Shown here: positions 49,557 to 59,677 of the stretch, piece by piece | Layout: each line of letters starts with the position of its first letter | Position numbering within the stretch: the first letter of the stretch is position 1 | Origin: Farysia itapuensis | Taxonomy: Eukaryota > Basidiomycota > Ustilaginomycetes > Ustilaginales > Ustilaginaceae | Assembly (NCBI GenBank): GCA_023212645.1 | Contig: JALBYC010000002.1 | Span: 744,001-808,000, forward strand | Direction: 5' to 3' | Length of the DNA stretch: 64,000 nt | The notes under the pieces: model-generated | Told to the model about the DNA's origin: nothing | What the model saw: only the letters and a program-made list of their open reading frames with translations | Databases searched by the model: none | Program-made: the position numbers and the translations under genes

Positions 49557-50543
49557 ATGGAACCACTGTCGTTGCAATACAGTGGACTGGCAGACGTGGC
49601 CCAAGATCTTGATATTGTGATACAGTCGACATCAGGAGACGAATGGCAATGGCAAGCCGCGGACTCGAGGAGCGATAAATGGGACGAATTTGTCAAGTCT
49701 GCTAACAGTGAAATGGCGACAGGAGACCTCAACGGCCTGTGCGGAAGCGTCTCTATCTCGTCATATGCAACGCTCACATTCACTCTGCTGTCAGTCGAAT
49801 CAGTAACTGCAACAGTGGAGGTGTCCGCCCCAACTCGCAGCAATGGATTCGTGAGCGGGCTCAAACAGGCTCTTTCCGACAGGTCAAGTGACTGGGCAGA
49901 GCAGGGAGTCTCGTCTCTGTTCTTCTTTGAGCTTGTCACTGCAGCTCAAACCTACATCGCCGACCGCCCAAGCCCAACAAGCGAACATTCTGAAGCTCAG
50001 CCGTCTAGTCAAAGCACAGATTCTGCCACTCGTCAACCCAACACAGCTGAGCAAGAGAAAGTTCGGCTGATGCGAGCCATCTTTTGGTCTCACCATCTCA
50101 AGGCACCTTCCAAACTCAAGGACTTGAACAATTGGTGTCCAGAACTTGATCTGTGGGGCGTTCTACTCGTGGGATGGCCAGGCTATCTGTGCTTCGAAGG
50201 CCCAGAGGAATCGGTCGAGGAAATGGTAAGGAGAGTCAAGCGTCTCCAATGGCACGCTATTCAGCTGAGATTACAAGAGAGCTGGATCTACCACCCAGGA
50301 TCAGGCTCGTCTAGCAAAACTGGTGTGGACATCTTCGGCGAGGCATTGCTGTCATGTCCACTTGCAAAAGCACATCCCTCGAACACACTTGCACAAGATG
50401 ATGATACTGCAAAGCGCAAAGTTAGAACGGGGTGCCAGGTTCTGACCGAGATCGGCGAGATGGCTGCGCGCCTCCGCGCCTGTGGTATGGAAGAGGCAGC
50501 TGTCGCCGAAGTACTAGGCCTACGCATCCGTCGCACATCGTGA
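49557..50543 (+). CDS. DUF1115/RWDD2-like protein
   Basis: From MEPLSLQYSG (ATG at 49557, in a good CCATGG context) the gene encodes 328 residues. The C-terminal domain near residues 175-250 is clear DUF1115: RAIFWSHHLKAPSKLKDL followed by the Trp/Gly-rich LDLWGVLLVGWPGYLCFEG and a helix with VKRLQWHAIQLR. This domain closes RWDD2-type proteins. The N-terminal part would be the RWD domain, but its usual start (E-x-x-L-x-S-x-Y) is not visible here and the sequence has diverged. An alternative ATG at 49416 adds 47 residues. The role of the family is unknown. The end of the gene is 77 bp ahead of the region read into the next gene's leader. Confidence 0.75.
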   Translation: MEPLSLQYSGLADVAQDLDIVIQSTSGDEWQWQAADSRSDKWDEFVKSANSEMATGDLNGLCGSVSISSYATLTFTLLSVESVTATVEVSAPTRSNGFVSGLKQALSDRSSDWAEQGVSSLFFFELVTAAQTYIADRPSPTSEHSEAQPSSQSTDSATRQPNTAEQEKVRLMRAIFWSHHLKAPSKLKDLNNWCPELDLWGVLLVGWPGYLCFEGPEESVEEMVRRVKRLQWHAIQLRLQESWIYHPGSGSSSKTGVDIFGEALLSCPLAKAHPSNTLAQDDDTAKRKVRTGCQVLTEIGEMAARLRACGMEEAAVAEVLGLRIRRTS

Positions 50544-50907
50544 ACAGTCAACAATTAAGTCCAGAATCCAGAGATCCAGATAAATCACAAACGAAATTCG
50601 GGATTGAGAGAGCCCTGATTTGCAGGACCGGAGCAGCGGTCCGGTGTCGTGCATCAGCTCCGGTGAGGTGGATTTGGGTCCCCAGATACTGCTTCGTCCG
50701 CCCGTTCACATGTTCACAGCTCACAAGCATCTCGAGACATCCCGCTGCTTTCGCTTATCTGTCCTGGTAAGTCTCTATCGTCGGTCCGATCCCGGCCGCC
50801 AAGGGCCATACCCCACGCGCTGCCATTTGCTTTTAACTGACATCCCCCGCCTGTCCAACATCATCGCCCTTCTATACAATTCTTGTCCACTCTGTGTCTC
50901 ATCCATC
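50544..50907. other. Leader of the sorbitol-dehydrogenase-family gene
   Basis: 364 bp between same-strand genes with no separate gene. The downstream frame stays open here, but the first good ATG (ATCCATCATGGCT) is at 50908. Confidence 0.5.
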
Positions 50908-52338
50908 ATGGCTCCAATCGCAGTGACCGAGACCCTTCAGCCTCAGTTCGTCAACGGCTCTTCGAACACCATCAAGCTGACATCGGGTCACAACGTCATG
51001 AATGGAATTCACCCATCCAGCTCTACCCACTTTGGCCCAAATACGTCAGCAGTGCTTCACGGTGCCAAGGATCTACGCATCGAAGAGCGTGCGTACACCG
51101 CACCATCTGGCGATGAAGTACAGATTCGCGTCCGAGCCACTGGTCTGTGTGGATCTGATCTGCACTACTACCTTCACGGACGCAACGGCGACTTTGCTCT
51201 TCAGCATTCCATGTGTCTTGGACACGAGTCGGCAGGAGAGATCGTAGCTCTTGGCCCCAACGTTCCTGCCAATCTCGCAGTGGGCGATCGCGTTGCCATA
51301 GAAGCAGGTCGCTTCTGTGGTTCGTGCCCAAAATGTCGGGAAGGACGATACAACCTTTGCAAGCAGATGCGCTTTGCTTCATCCGCCAAGACTCACCCTC
51401 ACCTGGACGGCACCTTGCAAAAGTACATGAACTGGCCACACTGGCTCGTGCACAAGCTACCAGACAACGTATCCCTCATCTCTGCGGCATTATGCGAGCC
51501 CTTGTCCGTGGTGCTTCAGGGCATTCGCCGAAGCTCGCTTCAAGCCGGACAATCTGTTTTGGTATACGGTGCTGGAGCAGTTGGACTGCTGGCTTGTGCA
51601 GCAGCCAAGGCTAGCGGAGCTAGCTTCGTAGCTGCTGTCGACATCGACCAAGGACGACTCTCGTTTGCAGCTGCCAATGGCTGGGCCGATGCCACGTATC
51701 TGCTCCCCAGGTCTGCTCCCGCTGCTGCTCCTGCCGTTCAAGATCCCAAGACTCAGAGAGCCGAACAAGACAAGAGTGCCATCAATAATGCTTCTGACGC
51801 CGCACAGTCTTTGCTCAAAGCGCTTTCCAGCTCTGAAACCGACGGGAAAACCGGATACGCAACTCAGCCTGCACCACTCGACTTGTCCACGGAAGGGTTT
51901 GACGTCGTCTTTGAATGCACAGGTGTGCCTTCTTGTGTCCAGACCGGCATCTTTGCGACCAAAGCTGGAGGGAAGGTGGTGCTCATTGGCATGGGCAATC
52001 CAATCCAGACACTGCCCATCGGATCTGCAAGTCTTCGCGAGGTGGACATCATCGGGGTTTTCCGTTATGCTAACACGTACCCCGTTGCATTAGGGCTTCT
52101 GGCCGGCGGTACCTTGCGTGCATCAGGTGGCGGCGTACATGCCCAGGACGTGTCGCAATCTGCATCTGGAAGCGAAGGCCGGGGCGCTGGAAAGAAGATG
52201 GGTGGTATCGAGAACCTTGTCAGTCACACCTACCCTCTCGAACATGCCGTTGATGCGTTCCGAACGCTGGCAGACGGCAAAGATGCACAGCATCAACGCG
52301 GTGTTGTCAAAGTCTTCATCGTTGACAATCAGCCTTAG
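50908..52338 (+). CDS. Zinc-dependent polyol (sorbitol/xylitol) dehydrogenase
   Basis: A single exon of 476 residues, longer than the usual 350-380. The catalytic zinc site has Cys81 in GLCGSDLHYY and His106-Glu107 in LGHESAG. The structural zinc has Cys137, 140, 143 and 151 (CGSCPKCREGRYNLC). The cofactor site is VYGAGAVGLLA, with Asp in AVDIDQGRL indicating NAD. The extra length comes from an N-terminal extension (about 45 residues), an Ala/Ser-rich insert near 270-325 inside the cofactor domain, and a Ser/Gly-rich insert near 405-430 (GGTLRASGGGVHAQDVS). The enzyme should interconvert a polyol and a ketose in sugar alcohol metabolism; the exact substrate cannot be told. Confidence 0.88.
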   Translation: MAPIAVTETLQPQFVNGSSNTIKLTSGHNVMNGIHPSSSTHFGPNTSAVLHGAKDLRIEERAYTAPSGDEVQIRVRATGLCGSDLHYYLHGRNGDFALQHSMCLGHESAGEIVALGPNVPANLAVGDRVAIEAGRFCGSCPKCREGRYNLCKQMRFASSAKTHPHLDGTLQKYMNWPHWLVHKLPDNVSLISAALCEPLSVVLQGIRRSSLQAGQSVLVYGAGAVGLLACAAAKASGASFVAAVDIDQGRLSFAAANGWADATYLLPRSAPAAAPAVQDPKTQRAEQDKSAINNASDAAQSLLKALSSSETDGKTGYATQPAPLDLSTEGFDVVFECTGVPSCVQTGIFATKAGGKVVLIGMGNPIQTLPIGSASLREVDIIGVFRYANTYPVALGLLAGGTLRASGGGVHAQDVSQSASGSEGRGAGKKMGGIENLVSHTYPLEHAVDAFRTLADGKDAQHQRGVVKVFIVDNQP

Positions 52339-52501
52339 CATTGCACATCAGGTTTTTTTCCGCATCTCTGTACATCTTCGCATCATCTATCATACACTTG
52401 TACATCCTCACTCGTTGTGACAGTTCGACTGAGTTTCATTAAGAGCAGATGGCTTAGATGCATGCGCCTAAGATCATGTCCTCCTTTGCACATCAGGTGC
52501 A

Positions 52502-55500
52502 CTAGACTTGGGAAGTCGTTTCATCATCCGAGTCGGGCACGAGGAGGACGGTGCGTGAATCCGCCTCTGCGTCAGAAGATTCCTCGCGACGCAACGAACG
52601 TGAAGCCAATCTGCCTTTTACCCTAGAGCGCAAGACAGGCTGCTGAGAAGTAGACTCCGCCTCTTCCGGCGGTACAGTGGCGAGCCTAGAAGAATATGCA
52701 CGATTTGCATCTGTCGTCGTCGTGATCTGCGCCGAGTCGAGACCGTCTGTCATGGAGTCCACACTCGTCTCTGGCACAGCCTGCGCTGCTGTTCTTGGCA
52801 GTGCCGATGCATCCTGAGCTTCGACTTCCATCGCCTCAGTCTCGTCCTTTGCCTGAACGACAATACCTGCATTTTCCTCGCCTGTCTCCAGTCGTGATCG
52901 TACTTTTTCTGCGTGGCGGCGTTCCTGGAATTCTTTCCAGCCCTCCGACAAAGTCAAGGCGCGGTTTCTCCAGTACTGGCGCTTGCCGTGTACAGTGCCA
53001 GCTTGCCAGTGTAGCAGCTCGCCTTGTTCAGCAGGGGTGTTTCCCGCCCTGGTTCTACGCTTGCCGGCACGCGCTTCCGCTGATCTGACAGCAAGACTCA
53101 GCGACTGTTCCGGATCGCTGAAGAAACGGTCAAAGTAGTGCAGTAGGTAGATGCCACAATCGCAAAAGTTGGGTTGCTGCGGTACCTGTGACTGAATGTA
53201 GAAAGGCTCAGGAAAGGAGGAAGGAGGCTTGTTTGACGCCGCATCCATGTCCTTGTCACCGCCGTTCAGAACAACTGGCCGCAAATGCTCTTTATCCTTC
53301 GCTTCGCGCCAAAGGTACTCTCGCAGCTGTTTGCCGACATTCTTGTGCTGTATTCCAAGACTGTCGAGGGTAATGACAAAGCATCGGTCCAAGTTGCCTT
53401 GCACATCGCTGGGGTCTGAGTTGTCCACGTCGACGATCACTGGCACAGGACGTGGATCGGAAGCAGGAGAGGATGCAGGCAACCCCGTCGTAGACTTGTT
53501 CCTCTCCCTACGCGATACAGGCTCGGGAGCATCGAGGTCCATGACGTCCGGTTTGATCGCTCTTTTCTGCTTCCGATGTGACGAAGTATAGAAGCTGGAT
53601 GCACCCACCGCTTCGTTCGATTCTCGACGACCATCGCCAGGAACGATGCGTGTACGACTTTTGGTCTGCGATGGAGACTCGGACCCAATTTCGCTCAGAT
53701 CAATAGCTGGACCACCACCTTCGAGCTTTCCTCGGCCAACTCGCATAATCTCCTCTCCGTCCATTGTGTCAAAACTTTTGTCGGACCCGAACGAGTCATT
53801 CTGAGCAAGCTCCTCGCGCCAGTTTCGAGCGCGTTTTCGCAGTTGTCGAGGCTCTGTAAAGCTGCGACTCGTGTCGGCCGATCTGGGCGATTTGGGGGCT
53901 TGACCGATCTTCACGGTGATGCTACTTTGCCTCTGATGATTATTGTGTTGGGCAGCATTGCTACTGCTGGTGTCGGTCTGAAGAAGGTCGTTCAAACCAA
54001 GATCAGGAGCAGGTTCACCAAAGTCGTCGAACTTGATGTGCAGAGGTTTTGTTCGACGATCCCTGACCGGAAGTTGTCTCGACGAAGTTATCGGCGCGAT
54101 CGGATCAGCCTGAGGGCTGGGGTGCGACGCGGCAGACGCCTGCACATGGTCTACCTCGTTGTCGGCGACCTTCGAGCGGCTTGCCACAGGGTGAGTCGAG
54201 GGCGAAAGCGGCTCGTCATTACTGAGCGGTGTCATGTCAATGTCGTCGTCATCGGCACGGGCGGCAGAATCCACCAAAGATGTTCTGCCTTCATCTTTGG
54301 AATCTGCAGACTGCAAGAAATAGCTCTCAAGCGCTTCAGGAATGTGGTGGTAGTCTGGTGACCCTGGCGCCTGTCCCGCGACCGAGCCAGTGTCATCAGC
54401 TATAGAGGCGGCTGACTCGTCGAAGAGACTGTTTGGCAGATCATCATCAGCAACCGATTCGGGTCGAGAGATGAGTTTCTCTGCTGTAAGCTCTGGCGCT
54501 GGTTTGTCTGCAGCTTGCAACATGAACCAAGGATTGATGATGAGAGCGAGGTACCAGTGCAAGTCCTCATTGATGGGAACAACAATGTACTTTTTGGAGA
54601 ACAGATCAATCTTGGATGTCCACTTTCGAACCTTGTTGTAGCTTGCTTCCATCTCCTTCGATTCTGTCAGGATCTTGTAGAAGAAAGTGTTGAAAATGTA
54701 GATGCTGTCGGCCAGCTGTGGGTCGCGCTTGCGAATGTCAGCGTGCATGAGCTTCAATGCAAACTCGATGACAGTGTCATTGAGCAGCTCGCCGTCATCT
54801 AGCCTTCGGAGATCTGACGCAAGCAAAGTGACCGCGCCAATGCCTTCGAATGGAAATTGTACGATGGGACTGTTCGAAGTTAGCTGCGTACGCGAGCGAG
54901 TCTCTGCTCTGCTCGATGCTGTAGGAAGTCTCTTGGCAGGTAAAACAAGTTTTTGAAGCGGTGGCGACTTCTGTTCAGGCGGCGGGGACTCTTTGGTCGA
55001 GATGTCTTCTAAAGAATCCGAATACAAATTGAACGTCTTGCGAGAAGGCTTACGCTGTTCGGGAGACGTGTGGCGATCGACAATTGATGTCCTATGCTCA
55101 GGTACTGCGAGCGCTGACTGTCGGTCTTGGCCTGGTAGGATGATCTCTCGCCTCGATCGATCAGAAGTAGCTACGTCCTGTGGCGAGGAAGTTGGAGAGT
55201 CGCTCGTTGGCAAAGGCGCGGCACGAACACCATCCGAGCTTCGAAACTTAGTTTTAGATGCGACTAGATCAAGCCATCTTGTGTCATCCATGTTTCGAGA
55301 GGTCCAGCTCTGCGCTATGCGTTTTTGTTGGCGCATATTCGATGCATCCGAATTCGCCACCATGAGCAACTCGCATGTCTCAGCAGTTGCCATTGCACCA
55401 TAGTGCCCGAAACGTCGTTGAACCTCGCCGGCGCTGGTTGAATTTGGCTTCAGGCTGACACTGACGAGACCAAGTTCTTGCACGTCCGGTTTGGTACATT

Positions 55501-56632
55501 CTAAGACGGCAAAATCTGCAATGCGTATCGAAAAAAGGGGGCCTTGACCTCGACGCTGGATATCCAGGCGCTCGGACCAGACCAGCATGACGAGGTCGTG
55601 GTCTTGGTCATCAACTGTTCTCCAAATGTCCGAGACCACGAGACGTCGGAGCGACACTTCGTAGGGTTCGTCCGGCGCCGCACCGTGCGTTGACTGGGCC
55701 GATCTCGTTGGTCTCCCAGAGTCTTGCCTGTTTGAGCCAGAGGGAAGTCTAGCGTGCATCCGAACGGAAGTTTCTGCAACTTGCGAAACAGATGATTTGG
55801 TTGAAGGCGGAGAAGCATCATGCAAAGAGGACACCTTTGGCTTCATACGAGCAGCTATGCTTCGACTTTTGTTCGACTCGATTTCGGAGGAAGACAGCCT
55901 CACCGCAGGTAGCGGAAATTGTGACACGAGTGGTAGTTTTCGACGAGCTGCAGCCATTCTGCTATCTGAAGGCTGCTCCAAAGCAATGGGTCCAGTAGGA
56001 CGCACTCCAATGTTGCTTGGGGACTGCTCCGGTTCCCCGGAGAGATTAGCTAGATCGTAACGCCTCTTGCGGTCTTTGGCTTCGAGAGCTCTGCTACCGG
56101 AAGGCGCGGGAGGGCCCTCGTGGTCGTCGGCGCTAATGGAATGGAGACTCTTAGATTCATGTCCCTTCTCCTCATCGCTGTCAACAGTGATGCACTCTTG
56201 TTCGTCTGCTTTGACCAGTCTCGCTGAACTCCGACGCGTGGTGTGGAGTTGCGCATCCTGCTGAGCTTGTTGAGCCTGCTGTGCCTTTCCTTTGATGCTG
56301 AAAGGCTGCGGAAAAGCGCGTGAGCGTTCGGTACGAGGACTTGGCCGTTCACTTGCATATGCAGAGCCAGCGAAGCCGTTGTTTACAGCGGCAGAGCTCG
56401 CCGGGAGACCTTCGCCGTAAAGATTGTCGGAGTAGACAAAGTTGTTGTTGGGAATACCACGAGAATCTCTGCGTTTGCTGTTTCTCCTAGTGTGGTGCGA
56501 GACCGCGCCTTGAGGTGGCACATCGATTTTGGTCGGTTGTCGCGAGCGCTGCCTCGACGGGACTCCGTGAATGTCCGAGAGTCCACTGTTGTCCAGTCTC
56601 CTATATAGCGAGCCACGGTCTGACTCTGACAT
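52502..56632 (-). CDS. Ulp2/SENP6-type SUMO protease with split catalytic domain
   Basis: A single exon of 1376 residues. The first 600 are mostly disordered. The catalytic C48 peptidase domain begins near residue 595 (IGAVTLLASDLRRLDDGELLNDTVIEFAL). The catalytic residues are His692 (NEDLHWYLAL), Asp1090 (VITLDSLG), Gln1153 and Cys1159 (VPQQPNFCDCGIYLLHY). About 400 residues of disordered sequence lie between His and Asp, which are adjacent strands in the Ulp1 fold. This split resembles human SENP6/SENP7 and some fungal Ulp2 proteins, which preferentially trim poly-SUMO chains in the nucleus. The tail after residue 1200 is also disordered. The start MSESDRGSLYR is the only ATG at the frame's beginning. 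Confidence 0.9.
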   Translation of the reverse strand: MSESDRGSLYRRLDNSGLSDIHGVPSRQRSRQPTKIDVPPQGAVSHHTRRNSKRRDSRGIPNNNFVYSDNLYGEGLPASSAAVNNGFAGSAYASERPSPRTERSRAFPQPFSIKGKAQQAQQAQQDAQLHTTRRSSARLVKADEQECITVDSDEEKGHESKSLHSISADDHEGPPAPSGSRALEAKDRKRRYDLANLSGEPEQSPSNIGVRPTGPIALEQPSDSRMAAARRKLPLVSQFPLPAVRLSSSEIESNKSRSIAARMKPKVSSLHDASPPSTKSSVSQVAETSVRMHARLPSGSNRQDSGRPTRSAQSTHGAAPDEPYEVSLRRLVVSDIWRTVDDQDHDLVMLVWSERLDIQRRGQGPLFSIRIADFAVLECTKPDVQELGLVSVSLKPNSTSAGEVQRRFGHYGAMATAETCELLMVANSDASNMRQQKRIAQSWTSRNMDDTRWLDLVASKTKFRSSDGVRAAPLPTSDSPTSSPQDVATSDRSRREIILPGQDRQSALAVPEHRTSIVDRHTSPEQRKPSRKTFNLYSDSLEDISTKESPPPEQKSPPLQKLVLPAKRLPTASSRAETRSRTQLTSNSPIVQFPFEGIGAVTLLASDLRRLDDGELLNDTVIEFALKLMHADIRKRDPQLADSIYIFNTFFYKILTESKEMEASYNKVRKWTSKIDLFSKKYIVVPINEDLHWYLALIINPWFMLQAADKPAPELTAEKLISRPESVADDDLPNSLFDESAASIADDTGSVAGQAPGSPDYHHIPEALESYFLQSADSKDEGRTSLVDSAARADDDDIDMTPLSNDEPLSPSTHPVASRSKVADNEVDHVQASAASHPSPQADPIAPITSSRQLPVRDRRTKPLHIKFDDFGEPAPDLGLNDLLQTDTSSSNAAQHNNHQRQSSITVKIGQAPKSPRSADTSRSFTEPRQLRKRARNWREELAQNDSFGSDKSFDTMDGEEIMRVGRGKLEGGGPAIDLSEIGSESPSQTKSRTRIVPGDGRRESNEAVGASSFYTSSHRKQKRAIKPDVMDLDAPEPVSRRERNKSTTGLPASSPASDPRPVPVIVDVDNSDPSDVQGNLDRCFVITLDSLGIQHKNVGKQLREYLWREAKDKEHLRPVVLNGGDKDMDAASNKPPSSFPEPFYIQSQVPQQPNFCDCGIYLLHYFDRFFSDPEQSLSLAVRSAEARAGKRRTRAGNTPAEQGELLHWQAGTVHGKRQYWRNRALTLSEGWKEFQERRHAEKVRSRLETGEENAGIVVQAKDETEAMEVEAQDASALPRTAAQAVPETSVDSMTDGLDSAQITTTTDANRAYSSRLATVPPEEAESTSQQPVLRSRVKGRLASRSLRREESSDAEADSRTVLLVPDSDDETTSQV

Positions 56633-57365
56633 CTAGCGCAGACCGCTTCTTGCTCGGGAACCGACGAGAACGACGGAGAGCAAGCGCATGTGCAGATCGT
56701 CGAAACGATTTTGTCGCGACTTTGTTGCCAAATTCGACGCGCGCAAAGTGCTGTACCGACCTCTCTATACAAGCAAAATCTCAGTAGCAGCGTGTTGCGC
56801 GACTGGAATGGTGGTGCAAGCCGTCTCGATGAGTGCGTGTAGGCCGCTACGACGAAGCTCAGTCTGTTGTCCTTTCATTCCGCGTGTTCGGGACACGGAA
56901 CGCGGAACGCAAAGAAAAGTAGCACGGCCTAACACGACAACGCTTCTTTTTTCTGGATATCTGGATATCTGGATCTCTAGATGATCTGTATTTCGTCCTC
57001 CACATTTCTGCGGCCGAGAGCGGTCCGGCGCAATTCGTGTGTCCGACTCAGTGAGTGCCTCCCGACTCTCCCCCCACATTTCACATTTCGGATGCAGCCA
57101 AAAGCGGTCGCTCATCGTGTCACCTGAGCATCCTACACACCACCCATCCCTCCAAGAACGGGGCCCCCCTCCAGTTGTCGCACCTCTTTCCCCCCTCTCT
57201 CCTCTCGTCTGTCAACCATTCCTTTTCTTTCTCGTACACAGCCGATGGCCATGGCTTCCCGGATTAGCCTCACCACACTCTCAAAGGCAGCGTAGGCGAC
57301 TCGCGCCTTCAGACCACTGAAGGGGTTTTTGTTTTCTCATTCTCATCGCACTGCTAGCTTGAAGC
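56633..57365. other. Divergent promoter, SUMO protease / DUF3295 gene
   Basis: About 730 bp. A small direct repeat TCTGGATA x3 (56952-56978) and CT-rich leader sequence near 57120-57230 are the only structures noticed. No gene supported. Confidence 0.5.
56952..56978. repeat. Short tandem repeat, TCTGGATA-type
   Basis: Three successive copies of an 8-bp unit (TCTGGATA, TCTGGATA, TCTGGATC) in the divergent promoter, about 320 bp from the SUMO protease start and 390 bp from the DUF3295 gene start. Confidence 0.8.
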
Positions 57366-59249
57366 ATGGCCAAAATGCACTCCATCGGAATGACACGCAG
57401 CGAATCAGCATCCAGCGCAGCCACCGACTCCTCGCAGCGCTCGTCACATGGCACTGGTGGTAAACAATCAGGCGAAGACACGGCTCGAGCTAGAGCTACT
57501 GCACCGCGCATCAACCATCGGCCGAAATCTGCAACGGGCTTGAGCAGGATGTCCAAACACAGTAAAAGCTCTGACCGCATTGCTACAGGAGCGCGTCCCG
57601 CTCCCCGACACAATGTCCTTACTGGACTTGCAATGACTCGAGCTGCGCCCACCACTGCCCAGCAAGGTGTGACTCGGAAGCCTGTACCTCAGACCAACAC
57701 TGCATCGGCGCTCATGCCGCCGCCACCTCCCCCTGCAGCAAAGAAAGCTCCTGTCAAGTTCACGATGGGTGGTGACGAGAGTGACTCAGATGATTACGAG
57801 GACGAAGATGATGACGAAGCAGCGGGTGACCCCATGCCAAGTGCGGACAAGCATGATTTGAATACACGACATGTTCAGCCCGAAAGAGAGGAAGACATTG
57901 ATGATGACGAATGGGCCAGCGATAGCGAAACGGAAGAACCAAATCACAAAACGCATGTAGCCCAGGACGCGGAACGACGAAGATGGGAGGAAGAGCAGCG
58001 TCACAAAACGATGTTTCAGAAACAGCCAATACGATCAAAATCAGCGGCTGATCTCAAGCTCATCGCGCCCAATCAGTCCACTTCCATCGGACCTAGTCCT
58101 CCTGAAGAACCAGTGCGTGGCCTGCTCAGCTCCCTATTTCATCCAGATGAGCAACATCCGCCGCCTGGACAGTTGGCCGGGCGACCGCACGCCTCTGCCG
58201 CCGACTTGCGCTCAGCGCACGGCCTTTATCCCACAAAAGTACCTCAATCACCGCCAACAGCTCGACGCGAGAGGAAACATCGAGACAGTGCAGATAGCGG
58301 GACAGGGCCCTTCTCGTTTCGCGACGGAGGTGGATTTGCCGGTCTCGGCGGCTTGAAAACTAGTAAGAGTGCTGTTGCTCTGCCACTCCTCGACACGCAT
58401 GCCACAAAATCGTCTACAGCAGGCAAATCAACCCAGATCAATACGGCAGTTTCCAAGACGACGAGCGCGCATTCAGATGGCAGTGCCAGCAGCCCCGATA
58501 CCATGGCGACCGCAAACAGCGGACGGCCCAGCAGCATTGCTCTCGCAAGATTGCAAGCTCTGAACACCATGAAAACGCACGCTCAACGAGGCCAGGACCA
58601 TGGCGATCAACGGCGACATCTCTCCGAAACTGATTCCCAGTTAGAGAACCATATTCGCTCGCTCAGACTTGAGGTCAGCCCGGATGACCGAGACTTTGAC
58701 ATGCAGACTCGACCACAAGATTCGACGCTCGCCAATACGCAACATAGGCTGTCAGCACCGACCCTATCGACGCGTCACTCGGATCAAGTTCAACCCGCCA
58801 CAAAGGCGCGCGAGGAACTAGGATCGGCGTCTCGGTCGAACAGCGAGGGTTTGCCTGCCGGACATGTGTCGCCACGGCGTGGCTCGGTGTCGTCCCCTGC
58901 ACCTGTCTCCATTGTCCGTCCTCGCTCATCCGCTGATCTGCCGGAAGCAGCTGCGCCTCAGACACCTCGAACGACTCGACGTAACATGCTGCGCGACGAA
59001 CTCTCTGAATCTCTACGCCAGAATCTACTCTGGGAGCGACAGAGTAGGACGAGAATGATGGGCATTGGAGCTCCCTCCGGACCAGTTCAACAAGCCCCGG
59101 TTCAGGGCTACCGGAGAGATAATGTACTTAATGGGAATATGCTGAGACCACTGACTAGCACGGGCGCGTCCAATTCGCAGCAAAGGGCTGAAGGCAAAGC
59201 CAAAAGGTATTCGGAAGAATGGGGAAGCTTCCACCACAAAGGATGGTAA
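57366..59249 (+). CDS. DUF3295-family fungal protein
   Basis: A single exon of 627 residues. A typical DUF3295 layout is visible: an acidic region near residues 140-185 (ESDSDDYEDEDDDEA and DDDEWASDSE), then AERRRWEEEQRHKTMFQKQ, PEEPVRGLLSSLFHP, a block of Ser-rich linkers, and the closing signature near 535-560 (TRRNMLRDELSESLRQNLLWERQSR). Family members often begin with a DUF1752 helix that resembles the GATA-factor AreA N-terminus; that helix is not visible here, so either an upstream exon is missing from my model or the gene has lost it. The family is linked to nitrogen or stress regulation only by association. The AGCATGGCC context supports the start at 57366. Confidence 0.7.
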   Translation: MAKMHSIGMTRSESASSAATDSSQRSSHGTGGKQSGEDTARARATAPRINHRPKSATGLSRMSKHSKSSDRIATGARPAPRHNVLTGLAMTRAAPTTAQQGVTRKPVPQTNTASALMPPPPPPAAKKAPVKFTMGGDESDSDDYEDEDDDEAAGDPMPSADKHDLNTRHVQPEREEDIDDDEWASDSETEEPNHKTHVAQDAERRRWEEEQRHKTMFQKQPIRSKSAADLKLIAPNQSTSIGPSPPEEPVRGLLSSLFHPDEQHPPPGQLAGRPHASAADLRSAHGLYPTKVPQSPPTARRERKHRDSADSGTGPFSFRDGGGFAGLGGLKTSKSAVALPLLDTHATKSSTAGKSTQINTAVSKTTSAHSDGSASSPDTMATANSGRPSSIALARLQALNTMKTHAQRGQDHGDQRRHLSETDSQLENHIRSLRLEVSPDDRDFDMQTRPQDSTLANTQHRLSAPTLSTRHSDQVQPATKAREELGSASRSNSEGLPAGHVSPRRGSVSSPAPVSIVRPRSSADLPEAAAPQTPRTTRRNMLRDELSESLRQNLLWERQSRTRMMGIGAPSGPVQQAPVQGYRRDNVLNGNMLRPLTSTGASNSQQRAEGKAKRYSEEWGSFHHKGW

Positions 59250-59677
59250 GCCGGCGCACGCACACAGACACGAGCGCCGTTCAAACTCCGTTCAACATCA
59301 CACTGATCCTGCAGTCATAGGCTGTTGCGTACCTCTAAACTATTCACCATCAATATTACCTTGCATGTCGGCCGCGCGTTGCTGCTGTGTTCTCTCTTGA
59401 CCCGCAGCTCGCTGCAGCTTTTATAAATTCATGGGAAACGCAAGTTTTACTAGAAAAGCTGGAATTAGCTGGAAAAAGTCAGAATATACTTGAGAGACCG
59501 CAACTGAGTCATGTGTACAATGTGTTGCTCTTGCGTTTGACTACCGGAGATCTTGTCCTTCTTCATATCTCTATATACTGCCTGCCAGTGTTGGCGTTGC
59601 ACCTTGTCAAGTCAGGCAACTCCAGCTCGCAGTCTCCCCGTATCGTCCTGTCTCTGCTCACACGGGATTGTTGGGAG
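59250..59677. other. Intergenic region, promoter of the HD-domain fusion gene
   Basis: 428 bp after the DUF3295 gene. A TATA-like TTTTATAAAT lies at 59419-59428, 250 bp upstream of the next ATG. The frame of the downstream gene is already open from about 59336 but without an ATG before 59678. Confidence 0.5.
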
